A stretch of DNA of 29,660 nt from positions 1 to 29,660 of the forward strand of contig LVLI01000269.1 of the NCBI GenBank assembly GCA_001687465.1. Direction: 5' to 3'. Shown one piece after another: positions 8,126 through 18,200 of the stretch. Made by a program: the position numbers and the translations under genes. This DNA comes from Halocafeteria seosinensis (lineage: Eukaryota > Sar > Bigyra > Bicosoecida). Position 1 is the first letter of the stretch. Every line of letters starts with the position of its first letter. Under the pieces are notes generated by a model that was given only the letters and a program-made list of their open reading frames with translations, was not told where the DNA came from and ran no database searches.

Positions 8126-10939
8126 ATGTCGTCTCACGGCCCCCGGGGCTCGCTTCTCGACGAAGCCGAGGAGCCCAGCGGAGAGAGACTCGAATGGCAA
8201 GGCAAACGGAGACGATCTCAAAAATTAAGCCGGCGCTCGGCGCATGTGAAGAGTTCTTTTTCGGGAAAAGTTCCCTCAATTCAAGGTGATCGTCCGTCGT
8301 CGACGTCGTCGTCCATCGCGAACGGCTACGAGAGCGACACGACGGAATCTTCAACGATCAATAATGATAGTACTGCCAATACTCAATCGAAACTGAACAG
8401 TCAACAACAGCATAGAGCGCATGGATCCATACCAAGGCACTTTGGCACGTCTTCATCGGCCACGCGTCTTCGGAGAACCTACAGCAACGGATACTCTTCG
8501 CACTTCGATTTGACCGACTGTGCAAACAAACCACCCCCTGCTAATAATAATTTGAACCGTAGAGGGAGCAGGTCCACCAAAGCATCTATGGTTCGTTTAG
8601 AGCGTCGATCTTTTTTCGAAGATGAGGGAAGTTCCCACTCGGGTGACTCTCCAACTTCGGTATCCCCTAGCGGTTCTTGCCCCACAGCATTCATATTCGA
8701 CGGAGAGTTAGGAGAGCAGCAGAGTTCTGTAGATGAACAGCAACATCAGTTTTGGAATTACGATGAAGAAGTTAGCAGGGACGGTAGCTCCGCCGAAAAG
8801 CCAGGAAACGCTGAGGATGAAGCCACAGATGCCACTAGCACAGACTTGACGGTACCCGATCTTGAAGGGAAAATTCCCAAGATAGACTTCAAACAGTTTG
8901 AGGGTAATGAAATTGTCGGCGGTTTCGCTCTAGGGCACTCCATCGGTGCTGGTGGCTTTGGTCAGGTTCGGTTGGCAAAGAATTTGAGTTCTGGGGAAGT
9001 GTGTGCGATTAAGTTTTTGCCGAAGAAAGCACTGAACAGCGCTGGCGATGTAGAGCGTGTACTTACAGAAATACAGTGCATGTTTCAGTTACATCATCCA
9101 AACATACTGAAGTTGCATTCAATAATGGATGAATCGTCGTTTGTTGGACTTGTACTTGAATATGCCCAAGGCGGTGACTTAAAAGAATTTGTGGCGGAGC
9201 AGCCCACAGGCCATCTGGAAACTGAAGTAGCTCTGCTAATGTTTGGTCAAATATTGAGGGGAGTTATCTACGCTCATGAGAACCATATCACACACAGGGA
9301 CCTCAAGCTTCAAAATGTCTTACTTTCATCGAAGGGGCTATGCAAACTCTCCGATTTTGGTTTGTCCTCCTTTTATCAACCTGGGGACAAATCTCGCTCG
9401 ACAGCAGGTTCTCTTTTGTATATGGCCCCTGAATTGATTGCTGGCTGTGCTTCAGAAGGCCCTCCACTGGATGTATGGAGTCTTGGGGTGATGCTATACA
9501 CCATGTTGGTGGGATCAACTCCGTTTGAACATGTAGTGAATAACACTAAGTACAGTGTCTCAGGGAAAGGCCGTTTCGCGCACGAAGCTTATCGAAAAGC
9601 CTTGCCGCGGAATATGAAGGACGTTACTAACCGTGTCCGTGCTGCCATCTTGCGTTACGATTTTTCTCTGCCTTCCCATCTCCCCACAGAGGTGTGTCGG
9701 CTAGTAGAAGCACTGATGGATCCTCTTCCGGAGAACCGTCCTTCTATTGGGCAGCTAAAGTCAATGAGATGGCTTTTTGATTTTCCTCCTGGTCTCTCGG
9801 TAAAGTCACTATACGAGTTATGGAGGTTACCCGAAATCATTCGGAAGAAATTTACAACGACAGAAGGAGGGAATACTTACAACAATATAGAGAGTCATCT
9901 GCTGAAGGGCCTAAGGAAATATTGGAATAAGGGTACACATTTTCTCTCAGATTCTTCAGATAGTGAAGACAATGAACAGCAAAACATTGAAAAAGATGAA
10001 AAGAGGGAAGATGGAACATCGAAAACTGTCTCCGCTACTTCTTCGACGACATCGACTGCTACTTCGGTGAACATTATTCCAGGTCCTTTACGGTCCACAA
10101 GAAAAGGGGAGAAAAATGCTCTACCTCCACTTCAAACCCCTTCCCTCATGTCTCCTAAGAAACGTATGTCGAAGATTGGATCTTCTCCTGGCGTGCTTAG
10201 TCCATCGGAAAGAGAAAAAATTGAATATGGCAGAAACAACGGATCTTTGGAAGACGAGCAGTCGCCAAGCGAGGGCCACAAAGACGCTTCCGCCTCTCAA
10301 GGGCAACATTCCTTAGCTCGACTTCGGCGCCAAGCACGAGAGGAGAGTGCTTACGTGGAGACTGCCGAGCAGGAAAAGCAGGATTTCAATACACGTCGAA
10401 GAGGCGCTGCTGGTGATCTACCTCCATTAGGAACTTCGGAGTGTAGTACTCCTTCGTCTTTGACCACTCCTACTCCCTTGCCGTCCAAAGCGTCAACACA
10501 GTATCAGAGATTCTTTGGTAAAGATTCAACCAAGGGCAGCGATTCGAATTCCACAGGCGATACTACCATTGGCCGACAAGGAAGTGACAGTGAAACCAAT
10601 GAAGTTCATGATAGGTCGGGTGGTAAGAAATTGAGTGACAAACCAGCCCGCGTCTTGTCTTCGCCGCTGGCACAGCATCCATCAAAGGGGAGATTCAGAC
10701 AGCCCCAAACCGCGGAAGGAGAGAAGAATAACCAGGACCTTGAAGGACACAATCAGGATGAGCTGAAGCCCTCCCGTCCTGAGTCTGTGCCTTCGAAACT
10801 GGGAGGAAACGTCTCGGAAGCTAACGAACCTCAAAGCGCGCGAAGAAGCACGCGTCGGTCTTCACGCCGTTTTTCTCTTCCTTCGCCTGGCAGCTTCCGG
10901 CCTACTTATTTGACGCACAGAAGGAAGAGCGTGTACTAG
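8126..10939 (+). CDS. Serine/threonine protein kinase, CAMK/SNF1-like
   Basis: A single exon of 937 residues. I start at the ATG at 8126 (CACAATGTC context) because the frame upstream has no ATG. Residues 1-260 are Ser-rich and disordered. The kinase domain spans about 265-551: glycine loop GAGGFGQV, AIKFL with lysine K296, catalytic HRDLKLQN (H390-D392), DFG at D410, GSLLYMAPE and DVWSLGVMLYTML. All catalytic residues are intact, so it should be active. HRDLK-x2-N with GS-x2-YMAPE points to the CAMK/SNF1-MARK side of the tree. The C-lobe carries an extra segment of about 40 residues after GSTPFEH. The last 380 residues are charged and Ser/Thr/Pro-rich, with an SRRFSLPSP-type basic phosphosite region near the end. 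No UBA or KA1 domain is recognisable, so no specific orthologue is claimed. Confidence 0.9.
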   Translation: MSSHGPRGSLLDEAEEPSGERLEWQGKRRRSQKLSRRSAHVKSSFSGKVPSIQGDRPSSTSSSIANGYESDTTESSTINNDSTANTQSKLNSQQQHRAHGSIPRHFGTSSSATRLRRTYSNGYSSHFDLTDCANKPPPANNNLNRRGSRSTKASMVRLERRSFFEDEGSSHSGDSPTSVSPSGSCPTAFIFDGELGEQQSSVDEQQHQFWNYDEEVSRDGSSAEKPGNAEDEATDATSTDLTVPDLEGKIPKIDFKQFEGNEIVGGFALGHSIGAGGFGQVRLAKNLSSGEVCAIKFLPKKALNSAGDVERVLTEIQCMFQLHHPNILKLHSIMDESSFVGLVLEYAQGGDLKEFVAEQPTGHLETEVALLMFGQILRGVIYAHENHITHRDLKLQNVLLSSKGLCKLSDFGLSSFYQPGDKSRSTAGSLLYMAPELIAGCASEGPPLDVWSLGVMLYTMLVGSTPFEHVVNNTKYSVSGKGRFAHEAYRKALPRNMKDVTNRVRAAILRYDFSLPSHLPTEVCRLVEALMDPLPENRPSIGQLKSMRWLFDFPPGLSVKSLYELWRLPEIIRKKFTTTEGGNTYNNIESHLLKGLRKYWNKGTHFLSDSSDSEDNEQQNIEKDEKREDGTSKTVSATSSTTSTATSVNIIPGPLRSTRKGEKNALPPLQTPSLMSPKKRMSKIGSSPGVLSPSEREKIEYGRNNGSLEDEQSPSEGHKDASASQGQHSLARLRRQAREESAYVETAEQEKQDFNTRRRGAAGDLPPLGTSECSTPSSLTTPTPLPSKASTQYQRFFGKDSTKGSDSNSTGDTTIGRQGSDSETNEVHDRSGGKKLSDKPARVLSSPLAQHPSKGRFRQPQTAEGEKNNQDLEGHNQDELKPSRPESVPSKLGGNVSEANEPQSARRSTRRSSRRFSLPSPGSFRPTYLTHRRKSVY

Positions 10940-11657
10940 TACGTAACGACGGCTTCCTAGCACCATTGTGCGTGTAGTCGCTGCGCTGCGACCGTTAAGG
11001 TAAAGGATGTTTTACATGGGCCAGTATACTAGAAACCACCTCATATCCAGCAACGAGCATGGATTCTAAAATATACATATTCTTTAACACATTACAGTAT
11101 GCACAAGTTTGACTCTCCGCACTCTGGCCAGTTAACTCCGTAACACGTGACCATAGGAGTCACTAATCCACAGTGTTGCTTGTGTTCTGTGAGACACTAC
11201 TAGTGCATTATACTGAACTAGGAGAAAAAGACATTGTCCACTTAAGCTGTCAAACGGCTGCTCCATTATACGTGTGCGCTTACATATATTTATGTGATTG
11301 ATTGGAACGGTGACCCCTGACCAATTGATCGAAACAAAAAAAATTGATCGACGGTACCAGTAGTGGGCTGGTAATTGTACCTCACAGTGATTTCCAACAC
11401 TGGAACGTGCATACGAATTTATGTATCTAGTGTTGCACCCAGAATAAGTTCCTGGTTGTAGGAAGGAGCCCTCGGAGCCAATATTTCTAATTACTGACTG
11501 TACGCAAGTGAGTTTCCCGACAAGCAAAACTTCCCCCAGTTCGTTGTGTTTCTTCCTAACGTCATTCATGGGCAGATTGCAAAGCAGTTGATACGTTCAC
11601 AAAGAGAGCTTTGTAAGATTTCATAATCATAAGGAAATCGCTACTTATACCTGTGGG
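10940..11657. other. Intergenic region, kinase to GLUG gene
   Basis: About 0.7 kb, AT-richer than the flanking genes. A 145-codon open frame on the minus strand (11569-11132) has no recognisable domain and is of a length expected by chance. No RNA gene or repeat was seen. Confidence 0.5.
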
Positions 11658-13364
11658 ATGCCTTCCGCTGGCCACAATAGCACTGTTCGATGTTGGCGCC
11701 CTCCATCCCAAGGAAGACTTGTGTACAGAGGTAGCTATCTCCAGTGCATTTTCAAGCTGCTAGTGTTTGCTCCATTGGTCTTGTACTCAGATGCAGACCA
11801 AAATTTGCGTTCATCCATAGTAAATGGAAACGAAAAGTGCTTTGAGTGCGTTTCAGAATCAGGAAGAAACCTGTTCCGGTTAACGTGTAGGGTGCTGGAT
11901 TGGGACAACGAAGGTTACCAATCCAATTATTACATTGCACTAGAGGCAAATGAGGTTTTTGATGGAGGTGACCACGTGGTCGACTTGACTGGTATTTCTG
12001 ACTTCAAAGGGATGTTTACAATACGAGGTGTGACAAAATTCGCAGACGCCCCCGCAATACGCAATATTCGTTTCAAGAATGGCGACACGGCGTCTAAAGG
12101 AGGTTTTGTTGTGCGAAAAGAGCAGAAATACTTTGTTGTGGACGAGTGTAGCACTTCGGGGAAAATCAACTATAAAGCTGGTGGTATAAGTGGCTTCCGT
12201 TCTGGACAAAACGGAGAAATCAAGATAACGAATTCTATGTCATCAGGTACCATTCACGGGAAACATGCCGGCGGCATTGTTGGGGACGATACAGGTTATG
12301 ACGGTGGTAAAGTGAACATAACTGGATGCTACTCCACTGGACATATTAAACGAAAATGGGGCGGGGGGATTTGTGGTGACGCTGTGGGTAAGGGTGGTGG
12401 CACTGCGTATATTTCACATTGTTACGCTGAAGGAAATATTGACCTGAGTGACGGGGAAATCGGTGGTGGGGGCATTGTAGGAGGTGGTGCTGGTTGGAAC
12501 CAAGGGTTTGTAGAAATAAGTGAGTGCTTTTTCGAAGGAGAAATTTCGCCGAGTTCTCCGGAGAGTGGTGGAATTGCAGGCCATGATGCGGCAGGAAATG
12601 ATGGAACTGTTGCCATACATAACTGTTACACTACAGGGGCAGTCCGAAGAACAGATGCGGGAGGAATCTGCGGTGGACAAGCGGCAGGACCTTCAGGTGA
12701 CGGAAAAGTGCATATTTGCAATACGTACAATTCGGGTTTTGTGACAGCAGGAGCCGGAGGCATCATTGGAAGTATCTCTGGTACAACCCGGATTCCTGGT
12801 ATCGTCAAGGTTCAGAACTCCGTCTATAGGGGAGCATTGGTCGGGACGGGTCTCGAACTGCTTTCTGGTGAAAGCAAAAACAATTCTGATTCTTTGGAAG
12901 ATATCGAAGGAGATCTACTCCCCGGTTGGTCTACTGACGTATGGAGTGTGAAAGGGACCAAGGAACTCCCTTTGCTTCACTTTCAATGCTTTAGCCCTCC
13001 TTCTACTACTCCTTCAGTGTCGCCAAGTAGCACCGGTACCACCTCTCCATCGCTCACTGGGAGTGCCTCCAGAACGGTTGCTCGAACTCCATCGACGTCA
13101 CCCACTACTTCCTCCACCACCACGTGGACTTCAACACCGTCCCAGTCTCCAACTGTGACTCAAACTCCAACGACGTCACCCACTTCTTCCCAGACCACCA
13201 CATCGACCTCAACACCGTCCCACTCTCCAACGACGTCACCCACTACTTCCTCCACCACGACATCGACCTCAACAGCATCCCACTCTCCTTCGCAATCTGC
13301 CAGACCGAGGCGAATAAAGCAAGAAAAACTGAATACTCAACGCGGCAGAAGAGTAATACAGTGA
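11658..13364 (+). CDS. Secreted GLUG-repeat protein with mucin-like tail
   Basis: 568 residues as an unspliced frame. Residues about 28-45 (YLQCIFKLLVFAPLVLYS) are hydrophobic, giving a signal peptide or anchor. After a Cys-containing N-terminal part come seven repeats of about 31 residues between about 174 and 396, each with the pattern AGGI-x-G-x(8-12)-V-x-I-x-x-C-Y-x-x-G. This is the GLUG-type beta-helical repeat found in adhesins and cell-surface proteins of bacteria and protists. Residues about 446-547 are almost only Ser/Thr/Pro and likely O-glycosylated. A cell-wall or extracellular role is an inference. The frame ends in a basic stretch at a stop that overlaps a good splice donor (CAGTGAGT), so the true C-terminus may lie in a further exon. 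Confidence 0.85.
   Translation: MPSAGHNSTVRCWRPPSQGRLVYRGSYLQCIFKLLVFAPLVLYSDADQNLRSSIVNGNEKCFECVSESGRNLFRLTCRVLDWDNEGYQSNYYIALEANEVFDGGDHVVDLTGISDFKGMFTIRGVTKFADAPAIRNIRFKNGDTASKGGFVVRKEQKYFVVDECSTSGKINYKAGGISGFRSGQNGEIKITNSMSSGTIHGKHAGGIVGDDTGYDGGKVNITGCYSTGHIKRKWGGGICGDAVGKGGGTAYISHCYAEGNIDLSDGEIGGGGIVGGGAGWNQGFVEISECFFEGEISPSSPESGGIAGHDAAGNDGTVAIHNCYTTGAVRRTDAGGICGGQAAGPSGDGKVHICNTYNSGFVTAGAGGIIGSISGTTRIPGIVKVQNSVYRGALVGTGLELLSGESKNNSDSLEDIEGDLLPGWSTDVWSVKGTKELPLLHFQCFSPPSTTPSVSPSSTGTTSPSLTGSASRTVARTPSTSPTTSSTTTWTSTPSQSPTVTQTPTTSPTSSQTTTSTSTPSHSPTTSPTTSSTTTSTSTASHSPSQSARPRRIKQEKLNTQRGRRVIQ
13094..13300 (+). repeat. Coding minisatellite in the Ser/Thr/Pro tail
   Basis: GACGTCACCCAC recurs at 13094, 13172 and 13232. 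Units of 60-78 nt encode TSPTTSSTTTSTSTPSHSP-like sequence, the middle one carrying an 18-nt insertion. All length changes keep the reading frame. Confidence 0.85.
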
Positions 13365-13442
13365 GTCCTCAGGCGGCTGAGAAGGTAACCTGCACGCCAG
13401 CCAGGCCCGGGTCAGTGAGAGAGTGGAGATTTGAGAATCTAG

Positions 13443-13707
13443 TGCTGAAGCCATGTATCATACATTTGTGGTTAATATGGGACGCGGAAGAAGGTCTGAT
13501 GTGTACCAACTCTTGCGCCGGCGAACGGTGCGTCGCACCAGAAATGGCGAAGATGCTGGCAACCAGATAATTTTTGAATGCCAGCTACCAGGCGTGAGTT
13601 CTATGCCTATTACAAGGAATAGGTCCAGCGAGATGGTACAATTACTCCTTCGAAGCTGCACAAACACATACCCAGAGCATCCCAACTCTTGGAAGGCAAG
13701 CTCGTGA
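13443..13707 (+). CDS. Possible last exon of the GLUG gene
   Basis: If the GTGAGT at 13361 is a donor and the CTAG at 13439-13442 an acceptor, an 82-nt phase-2 intron joins the GLUG frame to this open frame, adding 88 residues for a total of 655. The added sequence is basic (GRGRRSDVYQLLRRRTVRR) and then polar; no membrane segment is visible. Intron length and donor suit the other introns of the window, but no homology supports the join. Confidence 0.35.
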
Positions 13708-15213
13708 ACGCTTCACTCAGCATACGGTAGCATTGCGGATTTACCTAACTGGTTTCGCTTGCGGTTGTGCGAGTATTGATATTGCCTGCACTATTCTATT
13801 GTAGCTTTGATTCTGCCCGTTGCCAACAGGACATTGAAACGGGGCACGTTGTGGCTTCGCAACGCCTGTGAGACACGAAATGAAGGACGAGGATTCACTA
13901 TCGGTGGTAAATAGGTAATAGCATTACAGAAGATAGATATGTAGCGTAGCGCCGCACAAGCCTCGAAGCCTCCCTTGCCTACATGGTCAGGAGCTCACAC
14001 CACAAACTTACTCACGGCGGCGTGACGTTGCCAGTTACTGCGCAATGTGTCCCCCCGTTACCTCTCGTCTGCGTACAACTTGTGCTAGGGGACTGCATGT
14101 CCTGAGAGACCGGAGGAACCATCATCTTCTTCCTCCCTCAGAGATGATGCGCTTGCGATTCGAGTTGCGATGTGCAGCCCGGGACTCTTCTTGAAGGTCT
14201 CGTATGGGGCACTCAGCTCCCTTAAAATAAGATCGCTGAAAAGGGGAGTGGCGCATCTCCGAGGGAAGGTGCCGCAAAGCTGCAAGGGGCGAATTAGGAG
14301 CCCGGCTAATTAGTGTCGTTGGACTAGGCAATGATGAAATATGTAGTACTATGTACCTGCTGGAAGCGGTTGGGTTTCATTCCCGCTCTTCTCAGATGTG
14401 ATCTGGCAAAGAGCATATGTATGCGGTGTGTGTCTACGTGGATGATCCACGTTGATGTCGAGTCCTCATACACCTCCGCTCCAGCAACTCTACAACTCCA
14501 CTGATTTCCGCTCCGTCAGTCAAGGTCCCGAAACCAACGTCTTTCATTTTTTGGACAACCCTTTCCATTACGTTTTTGTTCGTGTGATTGGACGACCCAT
14601 CGACCTGGTCGAATGCTTCTCTGAAATCGACCTGCTATGAAAGTACGTCGTGGGGACTCGATGCGCCATGCAATGCCCAGCGGGTGAAATACCGTATTAT
14701 TTGCACTACGTAATAAGAAATGGAAGTATTCTGTTGCGCAAATGCTTACTTGCACTAATTTTAGGAAGTGGTTACTTGCTCCCATCGTCCACTGAGTTCT
14801 GCTGCTGAAGCGAGAATTCAGCCATGGCAACAAATTCCTAGTTTGAATAGGAGTGTGCAAGTGTTGTGCCAGCAGAAATGTAGTTGTTTATGTTTTGTCA
14901 TTAACAATCCATGCATGAATTAACATTTTGAAATTTCAAAACATGCTCTTCCTGTTTTTGAATTTGAGCTACAAAGAATGATTTTGACACTGTGTCACTG
15001 AAGTTCAGTGGAAAGTTCTTAAATTTGATTTTGACGTGCCCCAGGTTAAAAAAAATCTGGTCTCCCTCCAAATTCTGGAGGCAGAGGAGGTGGGATGCGG
15101 TTTTGGCAAGAACCGTGGTTTCACCTTTCGGGTTCACCAAGGGATTGGGACGTCTCCCAACACTGCCCTATAATTTATTTTATAAAATTTATATGGACAA
15201 AAGTTATATTTTA
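13708..15213. other. Gene-poor region between convergent genes
   Basis: About 1.5 kb between the GLUG gene and the 3' end of the 1341-residue gene. Apart from the reverse-transcriptase-like fragment near 14.5-14.6 kb, I see only short frames and AT-rich DNA near 15170-15220 that could hold 3' processing signals. Confidence 0.5.
14460..14631 (-). pseudogene. Reverse-transcriptase motif A-like fragment
   Basis: The minus-strand frame reads VDFREAFDQVDGSSNH, then NVMERVVQKMKDVGFG. D-F-x-x-A-F-D-x-V-D followed by a helix ending in G-F-G is the usual form of motif A in LINE-type reverse transcriptases. A stop lies two codons before the motif, and no YxDD box follows, so it would be a dead fragment. 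A small spliced host exon is the alternative, since AG ends just before the frame. Confidence 0.35.
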
Positions 15214-18200
15214 TCATATTACCGAGCTCTCTTCACTCGATGGCAGCTCCAAATTACCAAAGTAGGAAGCGGCACCGTGTCGAGGGGACCACTGCGTTTG
15301 GCCCACTTTATCCAGAGGAATTCCTTTCCCCACGCTACGGCGCCAATGTTCCTCTGAGATTAGTTCAGAAATTGGAGACCCCGGGCGTGTCCTCCATGCG
15401 GAAAGCATGCTACCACTTGCATCCCCACTACCGCTAACTGATGAATCAGCCGGAAGACGCTCATTGACTTCATCGAGAAGTTTGTTCAACCCTGCATCTT
15501 CGCTGAACAAATGCTGCGCGCATTGTAGCGTCCTCAAAATCTCCTCTATATTATCGTTTCGAATATTCGGGTTTCTTACCCGATGACACAACTCTTCACG
15601 AACTTGGCTCCAATCCTCGAGACACCTCTTCTTTTTACCCTCCTCAGGATGTTGTTGAAGATACTGCGTTACTCCACCAAATAGGAAATGGAAGTAACTG
15701 CGGAGTACCCTAAGCGGTTTGTCATCGTTTTCTCCCCTGAACTTCTTCCAAATCTGTCGGACGAATTCATACGCCTCCCATATCTCTGCTGTATACATTC
15801 TATCCGGTCCTATAGAGAGTCCTTCAAGAACTCGGGCATACGCAATTTTCGCGTATATTTCAACAGGGGTGGGTACTTGGGTTTCAGAAAGCATTCGCGC
15901 TGAGCGAATTTGTTCCAATAGAATATCCTTCAAAAACTTTTGTAGAGTATTGAGCCGGGATTTATTCTCCCACTCGTCGTTAAACGGCTCTCCTGCAACA
16001 AACTGGAACATCTGGCAATGTACCTGTTCGCTAGACCTCTGGAATAGCTTGCATGCGTGGTCATAGAGACGATTGTTCATGAGCAGTTTGCCAAACGTGA
16101 GTCTTACAATGTCTTGCCATTTGTTTACAGTGTTTCCTTGGCATAGACCCTGAACAGTTCCCGAGGAAAGAAACAGCATAGCAAAAACTGGGTGTAACCA
16201 CGCACCGTTGGGAGCGAAGAAGGTCTTGTGAGTTCGGCCACAAAAAGCACCGTCTTTGAAAGCACAGCTTCTGCCAGTAAGCAACTCTACCGTAGCACTG
16301 ATAACGAGCCACTCCTTTAAATCCTCGCTGTACGAAGACAGGTGTTGTTCCAATAACCGTGCAACGGGTTCAAACTGATAGAACCGGAGCTTCAGACCGA
16401 GTACGGCTAAGGACCTAGCCCACAGGCTCTGCTCGACCTCCAACGAATTCACCAGCCGATCGCGGATTTCCTGGGGTGCCCATGTTCTAATGCAAGTTAA
16501 CAAGGAATTAAACTCTCTCTGACTCAAAACCGACGAGTATTGCAATCCCCCAGTACACGCTTTCGCTGGACAGTATGCTCTCGGGACTTGAAACACCACC
16601 AGTGCAATAATTCTCATAAAAGATTTCTCCTGAAAAATTCGGTGAGCGATGTTTGCCATGGCACTGTTACCGGGAAGTGCGACAACCAACTTAGACACTC
16701 TCTTGCTGCACAGCTCATTTAAATAGTTTCGTAAGTCGCTCTCTACTTCGCTCTCATCACGATTGAGCTCGTCAAGCTGGCAGACACTAACTGAACTTGA
16801 GACAATAAAAGCCGTATCCGCTAACACTCGGCGAATTCCAGTATACAAGCACGCCATTGAGTCCGTCTTGTGCACGTGAATGGAGACGTACTCTCCAGGC
16901 TCTTTCGAAAGCTCCTTCTTGATCCATTCCGTAAGCTTTCGAGAAACATCACGATCAAAATCAATGCGCGCATTGACCCCACTACGCGCTTTGGTAAATA
17001 AGAGTCTCTGAGGGACGTATCCCACGTCTTTACTTGCATAGAATGACCTAAAGAATAGTTCAGCATCGCTATCGGTGGGAGTGGTCAACGTCGTAGGTAG
17101 GCGGAACTCTTCGCATTCCTGAAAGGGGGCAACTTCCATTGCCAGACTGTCACGGCCTGATACGGCACCGATCTTTTCAACAGAAGGTTGTAAGTCACAC
17201 CCGGGGGAGGGGATACTGACTACACAAGAGGGGAGCACATAAAACACCAGCGTTTTAAAGTTCCCCGCCCCACAGCAATCTCGCAGTGATCTGGCAAGAG
17301 TGCCAACATCGTCGTTCGATGACAGTACAAAGGTTACAGAAGGTTGACTTGTGAACGCACAGTCGCTTGGCAGCATTAAGAATATCCGGCTCCACATTTG
17401 CACTGACGATTCTGTCTCACCTTTCGCAACCAATGCAACGTAACAAAAGTTGGCATACTCGGCGATGTTATCAGGCGGAAGGAACTCATCATCATCGGTG
17501 TCCGATACAATGCTAGTAGGTGTGAACACTTCTAGAAGAGCTCGTTCAGTCGTCTTCATTGACGCGCAGGTCTGTAGCATCACATACGTCCCGCTAGTTC
17601 GGATTTCCTTCAGCAACTCTTGCCAAGTATTGTGACGCATCGTAAGCAATGCGCACGAAAGAAATGGCATTCTGTGACGACGGTTTGTCTGCGGCACGGT
17701 CATCATCTGCTCATCAATAGTATAGCCATGAGGACTCGGGTGCCACGTGATCGAAATTATGTAGTGCTCCGGACAAAACAGGTCTGTCATTTTCTCCCAC
17801 GAGAACGTTCCCTTGTTTGCGTCTACCTCCTTCTCCAATATATTCCTCCCTTGCTCACAAGTGGCAACCAGGGCGAAGAAGTCTTCATCCCATTCGCTCT
17901 CTTTGTCATTTACTATGTTGACAGGTAGAAAGGGAGTCTTTTGGCCTGAGTTCGGGTCGAAGGTCAGGAGCGAGCGCGCAAGAGACGGTCGGAAAACTTT
18001 GATCTTATCGGACTCCTTGTACTCCTTCGGATAAGCTTCTACTACATCCTTAAGTGAGTGACGTACTAGCGAGTAGCGAAAACTCTTAACCCTCGTCCGT
18101 GGATACTGTCGACTACAAAGGACACGGACATGGTCTTCCAACAGACGAAGACCTTTATGCAAAGCAGGTTTCGGGATACCCCAACGCAACGGATTGCCAT

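Noticed and set aside
11132-11569. 145-codon minus-strand frame between the kinase and GLUG genes
   Set aside because: No recognisable domain and of a length expected by chance in 30 kb.
13124-13570. 148-codon plus-strand frame overlapping the GLUG tail
   Set aside because: It is a shadow of the Ser/Thr/Pro minisatellite in another frame.
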